Source of the DNA: Fen731 sp964481885
Lineage (GTDB): Bacteria; Actinomycetota; Humimicrobiia; Humimicrobiales; Humimicrobiaceae
Length of the DNA: 64,000 nt
Reading direction: 5' to 3'
Assembly (NCBI GenBank): GCA_964481885.1
Contig: CAYZUS010000010.1
Coordinates: forward strand, 1 to 64,000
Shown here: piece by piece, positions 8,351-16,918 of the stretch
Layout of the letters: each line of letters begins with the position of its first letter
Position numbering within the stretch: the stretch's first letter is position 1
Translations under genes and position numbers: made by a program
The notes under the pieces: generated by a model
Told to the model about the DNA's origin: nothing
Database searches by the model: none
The model's input: only the letters and a program-made list of their open reading frames with translations

Positions 8351-9113
8351 TTTCCCCCAGGTGACTTTTCAGAGCATACAGAGCGGTATTACAAATATAG
8401 AAGCCAAAATAGAAACTATAGAAAACAAGCTTGGAATCGACAAGTTTAAAAACGTTCTTGAAGGTATGCTTGATTTAAATGCACCGTCCGGGCAGAGCCT
8501 TACTGATAATATCAATATCAATGACTTAAAATATACGTCCCTGGGCTCACAGGCTCTTAGCGGACTCTTTGAGAATACTGAAAATACTGAAATTAATGAT
8601 ATTTTTAACACCGGAACTGAAGATATTTTTGGTGGGAGCACAGTAAATACAGACAATAATATTCTTGAAAAGGCTTTACTTGGCATACAGGATTTTTCAC
8701 AAAACCTTGTTTCTGGAGTAAAGGACTCAGAGCTGTTTACAGGTGTTAACCTGATTGTTGACGAATTAAGCGCCAAGTATGGAGTTGATGCCAAACTGAT
8801 TAAGTCTGTCATAAAGGCAGAATCAAATTACAACCCTGATGCAACATCTCATGCAGGAGCAATGGGGCTCATGCAACTGATGCCGCAGACGGCTCAGGGC
8901 CTGGGTGTGACGGATCCGTATGATATTTTTCAAAACCTTGATGGCGGTACCAGGTTATTAAAAACTTTACTTAACAGTTTTGGAGGCAGCACTGAACTGG
9001 CCCTGGCAGCATATAATGCAGGCTCAAAAAGAGTCATTGATGCCGGAGGCGTGCCGCCTATACCTGAAACACAAAATTATGTCAAACAAGTTCTTAGTAT
9101 GTATGAATCCTGA
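8340..9113 (+). CDS. Lytic transglycosylase (SLT domain) of the flagellar operon
   Basis: This enzyme cleaves peptidoglycan, presumably to let the rod through the wall. The C-terminal half (about residues 145-255) is a goose-lysozyme-like SLT domain with the catalytic Glu in IKAESNYNPDA, then HAGAMGLMQLMPQTA, and ALAAYNAGSKRV. The N-terminal half is low-complexity and Asn/Asp-rich. No signal peptide is visible, so export through the flagellar channel is likely (inference). GTG at 8340 is used because AGGAG lies 9 bases upstream. It overlaps fliJ and precedes fliK, taking the role that FlgJ has in proteobacteria. Confidence 0.88.
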   Translation: MEINFPQVTFQSIQSGITNIEAKIETIENKLGIDKFKNVLEGMLDLNAPSGQSLTDNININDLKYTSLGSQALSGLFENTENTEINDIFNTGTEDIFGGSTVNTDNNILEKALLGIQDFSQNLVSGVKDSELFTGVNLIVDELSAKYGVDAKLIKSVIKAESNYNPDATSHAGAMGLMQLMPQTAQGLGVTDPYDIFQNLDGGTRLLKTLLNSFGGSTELALAAYNAGSKRVIDAGGVPPIPETQNYVKQVLSMYES

Positions 9114-9158
9114 AAAAAACAGGATTCAGATAAAAACCATTAAAAGGAGGTGACAAAA

Positions 9159-10964
9159 ATGAATATAAATATATTTATGGGTTCGAATGTTAAAAAATCC
9201 AGTTTGATGCCTGTTTCAGATCTTCAAATATCAAAATTTGCAAAGGCCGGAGAGCCAGCTTATGACAAGTTCAAAGAGATCATGAGTGATATTAAAAAGC
9301 ATGAATTGTCTGAAAATAACAACAGCATCAAAGCCACAAGCAGTGGGCCGAAGGTAAAAGACAGCAGGAATTCTGCAGACACAGATAAGATCGCAGATAA
9401 GAACGAGGTTCATGAAAAAGTGAAACTCAAAAACACTGAAAGTAAAAGCCTTTCTGCAAAGCAATTAAAAAAAATGGATGAGAAGCTCTTCGAATTCGCA
9501 TCTTTTCTCATTCTGGTAAATTCATCCGGCGAACAAAAACCTGATAATCTTACTATTGGGATTAAGGACGGCAAGGTCATTGCTTCTTTGGGAGATGAAG
9601 AGATCGTAATAAACTCTGCATTTTTTGACTCACTGGCAGCAAACTTAACTGCAAATCTTGAACAGTTAATGAAAGGTATGGCAGCTTATTTTGAAATTGG
9701 CAACCCGGCAGAACAGGGTAACTGGAAAGGCAGCATGACTTTAAAAGATGCTTTGTCAGAAGCTATTTTCGATGCGCTGAATAAAACTTCAGGGAGCCAG
9801 GAAATTCAAGGTGGATCAGCAACTGGAGAAACTGGTGAATCATTGCAGCAGGTAGCTTCCGGTGAAGAACTGCTTGTTTTACAACCAGAAATCATTACTT
9901 TGGCAGAAGAACAGGGGCTGGGAAACTCTCTTCAGGAAATTCAACCAGAAGTTATCGAACTTGTTGGAGAGGCTTCTGAGTCTCTTGTTAATGCAAGTAA
10001 CACCATAGTTGATAATTCCCTGACTGATGCTTCCAAAAGCTCAAACGTAAAAAAAGACGGAAGGATAGTAGCACTCGAGCAGGCTCTGGGAAGGCTCTTA
10101 AAACAGCTTGATATACCCGGGGACATGATTGATTCGAAAATCGAAAGCATCATTGGAAGCCTTGATCAGGACAGTGAAGAACTGGAGCTGGGAAAGAAGA
10201 ATTTCTTAAACCTCGCAAAAATAATAACTGTTGAACTCTCCCAGCTTTCAAAAAAATTTACAGTTAACCTTGAAGAGCTGATAGCAAAGCTTGAAACTGG
10301 CCAGACTCAGGGAAAGTTTGGATTAAACGGCCATTTGGCTAAATCACTCAGGAATTCAGAAGTTTTTGATATTTATGCTGACAAAGTATTAAAGCCTTTT
10401 GTTTTCCAGCCCACCGTTGATCCGGCTATAAGCAGCTCAGGAGCAGTAAGCACAAATCCTGTAACAGGCAATACTGCTGTTAATCTTGCAGATGTCATAA
10501 TGCAGATAAGTTCGAGGATAATAAGTAAAGACAGCCCTGTTATCAGGCAGCTGGAAATAATGCTCAAGCCTGAATCTCTTGGAACAATCAGGATAAAAGT
10601 TGAAGCAGCAGGAGATGGTGTGAATATAAAAATTCAGACCCAGTATTCCCACACTGAAGAAATAATCAGCAGTAATCTTGATATGCTGAAAAACAACCTT
10701 TCAGAAAAAGGTGTATTGCTTAAGGACCTGTCAGTATTCATGGATTTAAACACCGGCGCAAGTGGCAAGTCATTCGAAGGATTTTCAGGATTTGGAGATG
10801 CTCTTAACCAGAGTAACAGCCCAAAACAGCACCCTGAAGAGGGCCAGCTTGCAAAGAACAGAAACTTTGAAGATTCTAACAAAGCCGGTGAAGCAGAAAA
10901 CACTGATATCGATGCTTTAAGCAATGAGGTCAATAATAAATACGGCGTCGATATTGTAGCCTGA
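9159..10964 (+). CDS. fliK: Flagellar hook-length control protein FliK
   Basis: FliK measures hook length and switches export specificity through FlhB. The 601-residue protein is long, polar and rich in Glu, Ser and Asn. Its C-terminal domain (about residues 465-540) has the Flg_hook signature LKPESLGTIRIKVEAAG, then VNIKIQTQ and NNLSEKGVLLKDLSV. The ATG at 9159 is preferred to GTG 9150 because GGAGG at 9146-9150 has correct spacing for the ATG and overlaps the GTG. It lies between the transglycosylase and flgD, the usual place. Confidence 0.92.
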   Translation: MNINIFMGSNVKKSSLMPVSDLQISKFAKAGEPAYDKFKEIMSDIKKHELSENNNSIKATSSGPKVKDSRNSADTDKIADKNEVHEKVKLKNTESKSLSAKQLKKMDEKLFEFASFLILVNSSGEQKPDNLTIGIKDGKVIASLGDEEIVINSAFFDSLAANLTANLEQLMKGMAAYFEIGNPAEQGNWKGSMTLKDALSEAIFDALNKTSGSQEIQGGSATGETGESLQQVASGEELLVLQPEIITLAEEQGLGNSLQEIQPEVIELVGEASESLVNASNTIVDNSLTDASKSSNVKKDGRIVALEQALGRLLKQLDIPGDMIDSKIESIIGSLDQDSEELELGKKNFLNLAKIITVELSQLSKKFTVNLEELIAKLETGQTQGKFGLNGHLAKSLRNSEVFDIYADKVLKPFVFQPTVDPAISSSGAVSTNPVTGNTAVNLADVIMQISSRIISKDSPVIRQLEIMLKPESLGTIRIKVEAAGDGVNIKIQTQYSHTEEIISSNLDMLKNNLSEKGVLLKDLSVFMDLNTGASGKSFEGFSGFGDALNQSNSPKQHPEEGQLAKNRNFEDSNKAGEAENTDIDALSNEVNNKYGVDIVA

Positions 10965-10999
10965 TAAAAAATGGACGCTTGACAAGGAGGTGAAATAAA

Positions 11000-11431
11000 A
11001 TGCTTATTAATTCAATAAGCCAGATAAAAAATTCAAATACTATATCTGAAATTGTAACAGAGGGTGACCAGAATATGGGAAAGGATGATTTCCTGAAACT
11101 GATGGTTGCGCAGCTTAAGTACCAGAACCCCATGGAACCGTCAAATGATTTGGACTTCATTGCACAAACTGCCCAGTTCAGCTCTCTTGAACAGATGACA
11201 AACTTAAATGCCAAAGTCATTGAGCTTATTTCTTCAAACAAGCAGCTATATGCAAATACCATGATAGGAAGAGAGATAACATGGGCGGACGCTGATGATG
11301 TTGTCAAGTCAGGCATAGTTTCAAAGGTCATGCTTAATGATGGGGAACCTGTTCTTCTTGTAAATTACGAAGAAGTCAGCCTTGACCAGGTAATCAATGT
11401 TACTTATCAGTCACTGAGTACCGGCGGGTAA
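11000..11431 (+). CDS. flgD: Flagellar hook assembly scaffold FlgD
   Basis: FlgD caps the growing hook. The 143-residue protein has the conserved N-terminal region (MGKDDFLKLMVAQLKYQNPM, then NDLDFIAQTAQFSSLEQM), followed by a short beta-rich part (MIGREITWADADDVV, SGIVSKVML). The larger C-terminal tudor/FnIII-like domain of enterobacterial FlgD is absent, as in many Gram-positive FlgD proteins. AAGGAGG lies just before the ATG. Confidence 0.95.
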   Translation: MLINSISQIKNSNTISEIVTEGDQNMGKDDFLKLMVAQLKYQNPMEPSNDLDFIAQTAQFSSLEQMTNLNAKVIELISSNKQLYANTMIGREITWADADDVVKSGIVSKVMLNDGEPVLLVNYEEVSLDQVINVTYQSLSTGG

Positions 11432-11616
11432 GGTGTTACAAAGCCAAAGGCATAAAAGCAGTTGGCAAAGCCCGATGCATGTAAAAAGCTGCGTGGGCCG
11501 GGAATGATCAGGGAACTTTTAAATTTCCTGGGGAAAAGAAATCAATTCATATTTCCCCCGCAGAGAAAGCAATTTATGGTTACAGGTAAAGCAAAGCAAA
11601 GAGGAGGTGTATAAAC

Positions 11617-12030
11617 ATTATAAATTCAATAGAGCAATTAAATAATTTAAATAATATAAGTAAAGGCAGTTTTAACGGAAAAGTAAACTCGGGTTTGGAC
11701 CAGCCTGAAATAAAACTCACTTCCATGGGCTTTAAGGATATATTTAGGGGAAAAATCCTGGACAACTCCATGTTCGAGGAAATTAAACTTTCAAAGCATG
11801 CGGCTGAAAGGATGAATTCAAGAAATATCAGTTTTTCTGAAAATGATATCAAAGATCTGGGAAATGCAATAAAAAAAGCTGAAGACAAGGGCTCAAAAGA
11901 ATCGCTGATACTGCTAAATGACATTGCTCTGATTGTAAGTGTCAGAAACAGGACAGTAATTACAGCCATGACGCGTGAAAGTCTTAAAGACAATGTCGTA
12001 ACAAATATCGACAGCACAATAATGATTTAG
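11617..12030 (+). CDS. Small flagellar operon protein (TIGR02530-like), probable ATT start
   Basis: The protein matches the short flagellar-operon family found between flgD and flgE in Gram-positive-type clusters (KLSKHAAERMNSRNISFSENDI, LILLNDIALIVSVRNRTVITAM). The function is not established. No ATG, GTG or TTG lies near the strong ribosome binding site AGAGGAGG (11600-11607). In-frame ATT at 11617 is 9 bases from it, and ATA at 11611 is 3 bases away. The only classical start is TTG at 11695, with no ribosome binding site, which would remove 26 residues. The ATT start gives 137 residues. It precedes flgE. Confidence 0.75.
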   Translation: MINSIEQLNNLNNISKGSFNGKVNSGLDQPEIKLTSMGFKDIFRGKILDNSMFEEIKLSKHAAERMNSRNISFSENDIKDLGNAIKKAEDKGSKESLILLNDIALIVSVRNRTVITAMTRESLKDNVVTNIDSTIMI

Positions 12031-12070
12031 AATAATAACTGTAAGGCCTGGACCTTTTTAAGGGGGGCCG

Positions 12071-12095
12071 GCAAATACATTTAATGTGTATTTGC
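12071..12095 (+). other. Perfect 9-bp hairpin before flgE
   Basis: GCAAATACA (12071-12079) pairs with TGTATTTGC (12087-12095) around 7 bases. No T-tract follows, so it is more likely an mRNA stability or processing element than a terminator. It lies 10 bases upstream of the flgE ribosome binding site. Confidence 0.55.
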
Positions 12096-12121
12096 AAAAG
12101 ATAATTGGAGGTTGGATTAAA

Positions 12122-13357
12122 ATGATGCGATCAATGTTCTCCGGTGTTTCCGGACTCAGGATTCACCAGACTATGATGGATATCATAGGAAACAATATTG
12201 CAAATATAAATACGATTGGTTATAAAACCAATAACCTGACTTTCCAGAGCATGTTGAACCAGACACTAAAAGGTGGTTCAACCCCTACCGCAAATTCCGG
12301 AGGAAGCAATCCGATACAGGTAGGGTTAGGCGCACAAATGGGAAGTGTAGATACGAATTTTGTACAGGGCAACCTGCAGTCAACAGGCAAGGTGACTGAT
12401 ATGGCTATTCAAGGCGATGGTTTCTTTGTGTTAAAGTCGCCAGCCGGATTATATTATACCCGAGCCGGTAATTTCACATTCGATTCTTTGGGAAATCTTG
12501 TAAATCCTGCAGATGGAATGATTGTGCAGGGATGGGTGGCCGATAATGTTGGTGATATAAACACAAGTGAGTCAGTGGCAAATCTACAGATACCTGTTGA
12601 CCAGATAGTCGAGCCCACGCCGACAAGTACAGTAACTTATACAGGAAATCTTCCTGCAACAACTGCTGCCGGAGAAAGTATAATAACATCAATAGATGTG
12701 ATTGACTCACAGGGAAACAAGCATACTCTTACTGTTGAATTCGAGAAAACTGCAACTGCAAACCTTTGGGACTGGTCAGTTACCAGCCCTTCCAGTGCAG
12801 CCGGAGCCGGCCATCTTGCGTTTGGTGCTGATGGCATGATTTCCACTATTACAGTGGATACTGCAATTACTTACACCCCTGCAGGAGCAACAGCAATGGC
12901 AATTACAGCAGATTTTGGAACAGCCGGCTTAAGTGACGGAATAACCCAGTTTTCTTCAGATGCAACAGTGGCGGCCATAGGCCAGAACGGAAATGTTTCC
13001 GGGGGGCTGCAGTCAATGTCGATAGGTGGAAAAGGTGAAATTACCGGCATATTCTCCAATGGCCAGAACAGATTGCTTGGGCAGATCGCTCTTGCATCAT
13101 TTAAAAACGCAAGCGGCCTTTTAAAAACCGGCAGCAGCCTTTATTCTGAATCGAATAACTCCGGTGTCGCAATAATCGGAGAGGCGAATTCAGGGGGCAG
13201 GGGCCAGATAGTCCCGGGTACTCTTGAAATGTCCAATGTCGACCTGGCAAAAGAATTTGCAAACATGATAATAGCCCAGAGAGGGTTTCAGGCAAATTCA
13301 AAAATAATCACTGCTTCTGATGAAATGCTGATGGATCTTGTCAGGCTGAAAGGGTAA
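12122..13357 (+). CDS. flgE: Flagellar hook protein FlgE
   Basis: FlgE builds the hook. The 411-residue protein has the N-terminal axial motif (MFSGVSGLRIHQTMMDIIGN, NIANINTIGYKT), the FlgE block DMAIQGDGFFVL, a Thr/Ala-rich central domain and the C-terminal motif (LEMSNVDLAKEFANMIIAQR, GFQANSKIITASDEML). The ATG at 12122 follows TTGGAGG at 12106-12112. An earlier in-frame codon at 12086 has no ribosome binding site and would add a non-homologous extension. Length is ordinary. Confidence 0.96.
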   Translation: MMRSMFSGVSGLRIHQTMMDIIGNNIANINTIGYKTNNLTFQSMLNQTLKGGSTPTANSGGSNPIQVGLGAQMGSVDTNFVQGNLQSTGKVTDMAIQGDGFFVLKSPAGLYYTRAGNFTFDSLGNLVNPADGMIVQGWVADNVGDINTSESVANLQIPVDQIVEPTPTSTVTYTGNLPATTAAGESIITSIDVIDSQGNKHTLTVEFEKTATANLWDWSVTSPSSAAGAGHLAFGADGMISTITVDTAITYTPAGATAMAITADFGTAGLSDGITQFSSDATVAAIGQNGNVSGGLQSMSIGGKGEITGIFSNGQNRLLGQIALASFKNASGLLKTGSSLYSESNNSGVAIIGEANSGGRGQIVPGTLEMSNVDLAKEFANMIIAQRGFQANSKIITASDEMLMDLVRLKG

Positions 13358-13522
13358 TAAATAAGCCTGCAGTTATTTAATGATCAGGACTGGCAGTAAA
13401 TAACAGCAGAGAACGCAAATATTTAATAGACGAACAGACATAGTCTTTCACGAAGGTATTAAATAATAAAGAAGGCAGTGAAATAGAATTAAAGAGACAG
13501 TGAGTAATAATATGAAATGATA

Positions 13523-13564
13523 TTATATGGAGGGGGTTTAAAACATAAAATCTCCTCCATATAA
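13523..13564 (+). other. Inverted repeat upstream of flbD that hides a Shine-Dalgarno-like sequence
   Basis: TTATATGGAGG (13523-13533) pairs perfectly with CCTCCATATAA (13554-13564) around a 20-base loop. The 5' arm contains GGAGG. The real flbD ribosome binding site follows shortly downstream. No T-tract follows, so a translational or RNA-processing role is more likely than termination. Confidence 0.55.
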
Positions 13565-13584
13565 AAACGAGAGGTGAAGAAGCG

Positions 13585-13878
13585 ATGATTGATTTACACA
13601 GAATTGACGGGACAAAGATTCTCGTAAACCTGGATCTCATAGAGCTGATTGAGGAAACCCCCGATACGGTTGTCACTTTGACTAATGAACACAAATATGT
13701 GGTCAAAGAAAAAATTCCCGAGATAATAGAAAAAATAGTTGATTTCAAATGCAGTATACATTTCAAAAAACTAATTATTGTAGACGCAGACGAACAGAAA
13801 AATACACCGGTAGAGAATAAAAGGAAGTCATTTGAAGAACCAACCGTAACTATTATCAAGACTTTAAAAGACAAGTAA
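13585..13878 (+). CDS. flbD: FlbD/SwrD-like flagellar protein
   Basis: This small cytoplasmic protein (PF06289 family) sits between flgE and motA in most Gram-positive-type clusters. The Bacillus homologue SwrD raises motor torque. The 97-residue product has the family pattern (MIDLHRIDGTKILVNLDLIE, ETPDTVVTLTNEHKYVVKE, KIPEIIEKI) and then a charged tail of about 35 residues beyond the usual length. GAGAGGTG precedes the ATG. It is not the proteobacterial NtrC-type FlbD. Confidence 0.9.
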   Translation: MIDLHRIDGTKILVNLDLIELIEETPDTVVTLTNEHKYVVKEKIPEIIEKIVDFKCSIHFKKLIIVDADEQKNTPVENKRKSFEEPTVTIIKTLKDK

Positions 13879-13951
13879 AGAGATCTAAACATTAAAAGAT
13901 TATTTAAATAAATAAATAAATAATATTTTCAAAAATATTTTAATTATTTGT

Positions 13952-13978
13952 TTATTTTTAATGATTAATTGCCGATAA
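13952..13978 (+). promoter_or_regulatory. Sigma-28-type promoter candidate upstream of motA
   Basis: A perfect -10 GCCGATAA (13971-13978) is preceded at the standard 11-base spacing by a poor -35 (TTATTTTT, 5 of 8 matching TAAAGTTT). The same GCCGATAAATT occurs upstream of the receptor gene at 28207, which supports a shared regulator. Confidence 0.55.
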
Positions 13979-14151
13979 ATTTGTTAATGTTATAAATCTT
14001 ATTTTATTTTAAATTATCTTTTATATTTTAGGATATTTTTTAGCGTAATTTCTTAACTTTTGAATTAATAGGTTACAAATTTGAGTTTAAATATTTTCAG
14101 AGCTGGAATGTTTATAAAAATTACTTTTTTAAGTTAATGGAACAAAATACC

Positions 14152-14231
14152 AACGGTCAGGCTGCCGGGATCAGTAACATCCGGACAAAGCATACTGATA
14201 GGGTGCCGGGAAAAAACCAGTAAGGACCGTT
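14152..14231 (+). ncRNA. Structured motA leader candidate
   Basis: AACGGTC (14152-14158) pairs with GACCGTT (14225-14231) and encloses ATCAGTA/TACTGAT (14170-14176/14193-14199). Three self-complementary CCGG boxes lie at 14165, 14181 and 14206, and the middle one, in the loop, could make a pseudoknot. It matches no riboswitch class I know. Confidence 0.35.
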
Positions 14232-14326
14232 CAGGATAAACTGCTGAAACCAGAATATTTTGGCCAATGATCAGCACTAAGATATCCGGGCAAAGGATCA
14301 CGGATACAAAACAGGAGATTTTACAG

Positions 14327-15118
14327 ATGGATATTACCATAATTATTGGAATACTTGCAGCATTTGGTTCGCTTGTAGCGGGAATTTTCATGGAAAAAGG
14401 GAATATAGCTTCATATATCCAGGTTTCAGCTGCTGTAATTGTATTCGGAGGCACTATTGGCGCCACAATGGTAAGTTTTTCCCTCAAAGACACCACTAAT
14501 TTAATAAAAGTATTCAAAAAAGTACTTCTTCCTGACAAGATGGACTTTGCGGCAGAAATAAAAAATATAGTCAGGCTGGGAAATATGGCACGAACGGAAG
14601 GACTGCTTGCACTTGAAAAAGAGATAGAAGCAATAAAAAACCCGTTTTTAAAAAATGGAATAAGGCTGACAGTAGATGGAACTGATTCCACCAAGATTGT
14701 TGAAATCCTGGAAACGGAGATTGAGCAAATGGAAGAAAGACATAAAAAGTATGCGTTATATTTTGCAACATTGGGAGGATTTGCCCCAACACTGGGTATA
14801 ACCGGTACAGTTATCGGCCTGGTAATTGCACTTGGCAATCTGGAAAATCCTGAAGAAATGGCAAAAAATATTGCGGCTGCTTTTATTGCAACTCTCTATG
14901 GAATTGCATCGGCAAACCTGCTTTTTCTTCCTATTGGGAACAAACTTAAAATTAACAGCCAGATGGAAATAAAAATGAAGAACCTGCAGATGAAAGGCAT
15001 CCTTGCCATACAGAGCGGAGTCAATCCGAGGATAATTGAAGAAGAGCTGCTATCATTTCTCCCGCCATCAGAGAGAAGCAAAAAGGACCAGCCCGGAAAA
15101 GATAAAAAGAAAAAATAG
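14327..15118 (+). CDS. motA: Flagellar stator protein MotA
   Basis: MotA and MotB form the ion channel that drives rotation. The 263-residue membrane protein begins MDITIIIGILAAFGSLVAGI. It has four hydrophobic segments (about residues 3-20, 29-48, 146-168, 180-202), the cytoplasmic loop with charged residues that meets FliG, and the signature GGFAPTLGITGTVIGLV. ACAGGAGA precedes the ATG at 14327. An ATG at 14267 lacks a ribosome binding site and adds 20 unrelated residues. MotB follows after 11 bases. Confidence 0.95.
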   Translation: MDITIIIGILAAFGSLVAGIFMEKGNIASYIQVSAAVIVFGGTIGATMVSFSLKDTTNLIKVFKKVLLPDKMDFAAEIKNIVRLGNMARTEGLLALEKEIEAIKNPFLKNGIRLTVDGTDSTKIVEILETEIEQMEERHKKYALYFATLGGFAPTLGITGTVIGLVIALGNLENPEEMAKNIAAAFIATLYGIASANLLFLPIGNKLKINSQMEIKMKNLQMKGILAIQSGVNPRIIEEELLSFLPPSERSKKDQPGKDKKKK

Positions 15119-15129
15119 AATTTTAAAAT

Positions 15130-16035
15130 ATGTCAAAAAAGAAAAAACACGAAGAGCACGAAAATGCAGAAAGATGGCTTCTAACATATGCTGATATGAT
15201 AACACTGCTAATGGTGTTTTTTATAATGATGTACGCAATGTCCATGCTTGACATGAAAAAGTTTGACAAAGCAGCGTCAGGGTTTAAACAGGCTTTTGGC
15301 GGGGCAGACACTCCGGGGATACTGTCTGGTGGAAAATCAGTTTTCGGTGGTGGCAACAGTGGAGTTTCAACGGAGGGCGTCCTGGTATTTGAAAACTTTG
15401 TCACGCCTGAAAACAAGACAGCCAGTGAGGAAACTGAAACTACAGATGCAGCTCAGGAAGCCTCCATGCCAAATGAGGCCGCAGGTGAAGCTGCAGATAA
15501 TGAGGTTGATCTGAAAACTGTAACTGCCGAAGAAGCGCTGCAAATACCCGGAGTAGATAAGGAGCTTGTAACTATTGCTGAAACAATTCTCGATAATGTC
15601 AAAGGTACAGGAGATTATGAAAATGTCAATCTTTCACTTGAAAACCGGGGACTTATTATAAGGATTCAGTCAGAAGGAATTTTGTTTGATTCAGGCAGTG
15701 CACATGTTCGCACAGAGATAATGCCTCTTCTTGACATTATTGCAAAGTCTTTAAAGTTTTATATGGGAATGGTAATTATTGAAGGCCATACTGATAATAT
15801 ACCGATAAGCACTCTGGCATATCCATCAAACTGGGAATTATCTACAGCAAGGGCCTCTTCAGTATTGAAATACTGGCTCGAAAAAAAACTGGTAGCTGCC
15901 GAAAATGTTATGGCAGCGGGTTTTGCGGACACTCAGCCCATGATGACAAATAATACAGATGAAGGCAGAGCAAAAAACAGGAGAGTTGAAATACTGGTTT
16001 TAAATAAAGAATATTCAGAGCTGCTGTTAAATTAA
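15130..16035 (+). CDS. motB: Flagellar stator protein MotB
   Basis: MotB anchors the stator to peptidoglycan. The 301-residue protein has one N-terminal membrane segment with the essential Asp (LLTYADMITLLMVFFIMM; Asp about residue 21), a plug and an Ala/Glu-rich linker, and a C-terminal OmpA-like domain (GILFDSGSAHVRTEI, IEGHTDNIPIS, NWELSTARASSVLKYW, GRAKNRRVEI). Proton or sodium use cannot be told from this sequence alone. No clear Shine-Dalgarno is seen, so translation may couple to motA. Confidence 0.95.
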   Translation: MSKKKKHEEHENAERWLLTYADMITLLMVFFIMMYAMSMLDMKKFDKAASGFKQAFGGADTPGILSGGKSVFGGGNSGVSTEGVLVFENFVTPENKTASEETETTDAAQEASMPNEAAGEAADNEVDLKTVTAEEALQIPGVDKELVTIAETILDNVKGTGDYENVNLSLENRGLIIRIQSEGILFDSGSAHVRTEIMPLLDIIAKSLKFYMGMVIIEGHTDNIPISTLAYPSNWELSTARASSVLKYWLEKKLVAAENVMAAGFADTQPMMTNNTDEGRAKNRRVEILVLNKEYSELLLN

Positions 16036-16177
16036 AAAATTACTTTTTTAAAATATTTGATTTGCAGGAAAAAATACAACTTTAAAATAAAACAATTATT
16101 ACCAGTAAAAGTTAAATAAATCTATTATACAAAATTATATATAAATAAAAACAAGTAATTTGGATGGAGCCTTTAAG

Positions 16178-16711
16178 ATGGGAACAGTAAGTAAAAAAAA
16201 GTTTTTTAACCTGATAATTGTAATAGTGATTGTGGGCATTGTTATGTTCCTTGCAATTAATTCAAGCTCCTGCTCGTTGTTTAAGAAAAAGACTACAACA
16301 GCTGTAACAAATGCAGACGGTTCAGCTGTAACAAATGCAGACGGTTCAGCTGTAACAACCGCTGAAGCTGCCAAAACTCCTGAGACAAAGGAAGAGGAAA
16401 AGAAAGAATTTGGGCCGACATTTGATTTGGGGGAGATCATAGTTAACCTTTCAGATGCGGGCCAGGCAAGATATGCAAAAATGTCTGTGGCCTTTGAGCT
16501 TGACGCTGAAACAACACTGGAAGAAGCAACCAAGATGGACCCGCTTATCAGGGATATTGTTGTTGAGCTATTAAGCGGCGAAACATCTGAAAAGATATTG
16601 TCGCTGGACGCAAGAAATGATTTGAAAAAAAGGATAATGGAAAGAATAAATGAGCATTTTCCGGAAGGCGAAGTCCTTCAGGTGTTTTTTACAAATGTGC
16701 TGGTGCAATAA
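16178..16711 (+). CDS. fliL: Flagellar basal-body protein FliL
   Basis: FliL surrounds and stabilises stators. The 177-residue protein has one membrane segment (about residues 9-27, LIIVIVIVGIVMFLAI) and a periplasm-side domain (FDLGEIIVNLSD, RYAKMSVAFELDA, LKKRIMERINEHF, EVLQVFFTNVLVQ) typical of FliL. Just after the membrane segment the coding DNA carries 2.4 perfect copies of a 24-base unit encoding AVTNADGS. ATG 16178 is preferred over TTG 16160 because GGATGGAG lies between them. Confidence 0.92.
   Translation: MGTVSKKKFFNLIIVIVIVGIVMFLAINSSSCSLFKKKTTTAVTNADGSAVTNADGSAVTTAEAAKTPETKEEEKKEFGPTFDLGEIIVNLSDAGQARYAKMSVAFELDAETTLEEATKMDPLIRDIVVELLSGETSEKILSLDARNDLKKRIMERINEHFPEGEVLQVFFTNVLVQ
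16301..16358 (+). repeat. 24-base in-frame tandem repeat inside fliL
   Basis: Two identical copies (16301-16324, 16325-16348) and a 10-base third part encode repeated AVTNADGS in the linker between membrane segment and folded domain. Perfect identity implies a recent duplication, and the site could vary in copy number. Confidence 0.9.
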
Positions 16712-16890
16712 AAATTAAATTTTCACGATAATTTTTTTAGGGCCTTATTTGTTGAAAGTGATTTTTAAAAGCAATTACTTTATAAAGTTTTTTAAAATAA
16801 TAATTTACAGATAGATAAACCGGCAGCCGGGAATTTTAAAGACAAGTTAAGACAAGTAATAAATTGTTACTAAAGGTTAATTTTTAATAC

Positions 16891-16918
16891 ATATGCAGGT
16901 AAAAATATGCAGGTAAAA
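16891..16918 (+). repeat. 14-base perfect tandem duplication over the fliM start codon
   Basis: ATATGCAGGTAAAA occurs at 16891-16904 and again at 16905-16918. Each copy carries an ATG, but the first (16893) reaches a stop after seven codons. Only the second (16907) opens fliM. Confidence 0.9.

Larger units (their letters stand above)
13879..14326. other. Intergenic region and long leader of motA
   Basis: No gene is seen in these 448 bases. The first part is very AT-rich with an imperfect inverted repeat (about 13895-13960). A sigma-28-type -10 lies at 13971. The last 180 bases are GC-richer, can fold (14152-14231), and contain an internal degenerate repeat (GATCAG ... ATCCGGnCAAAG at 14169-14190 and 14269-14295). 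Confidence 0.6.

Noticed and set aside
14134..14838. 234-codon minus-strand frame opposite motA and its leader
   Set aside because: No ribosome binding site; it is the complement of the clearly coding motA and has no family resemblance.
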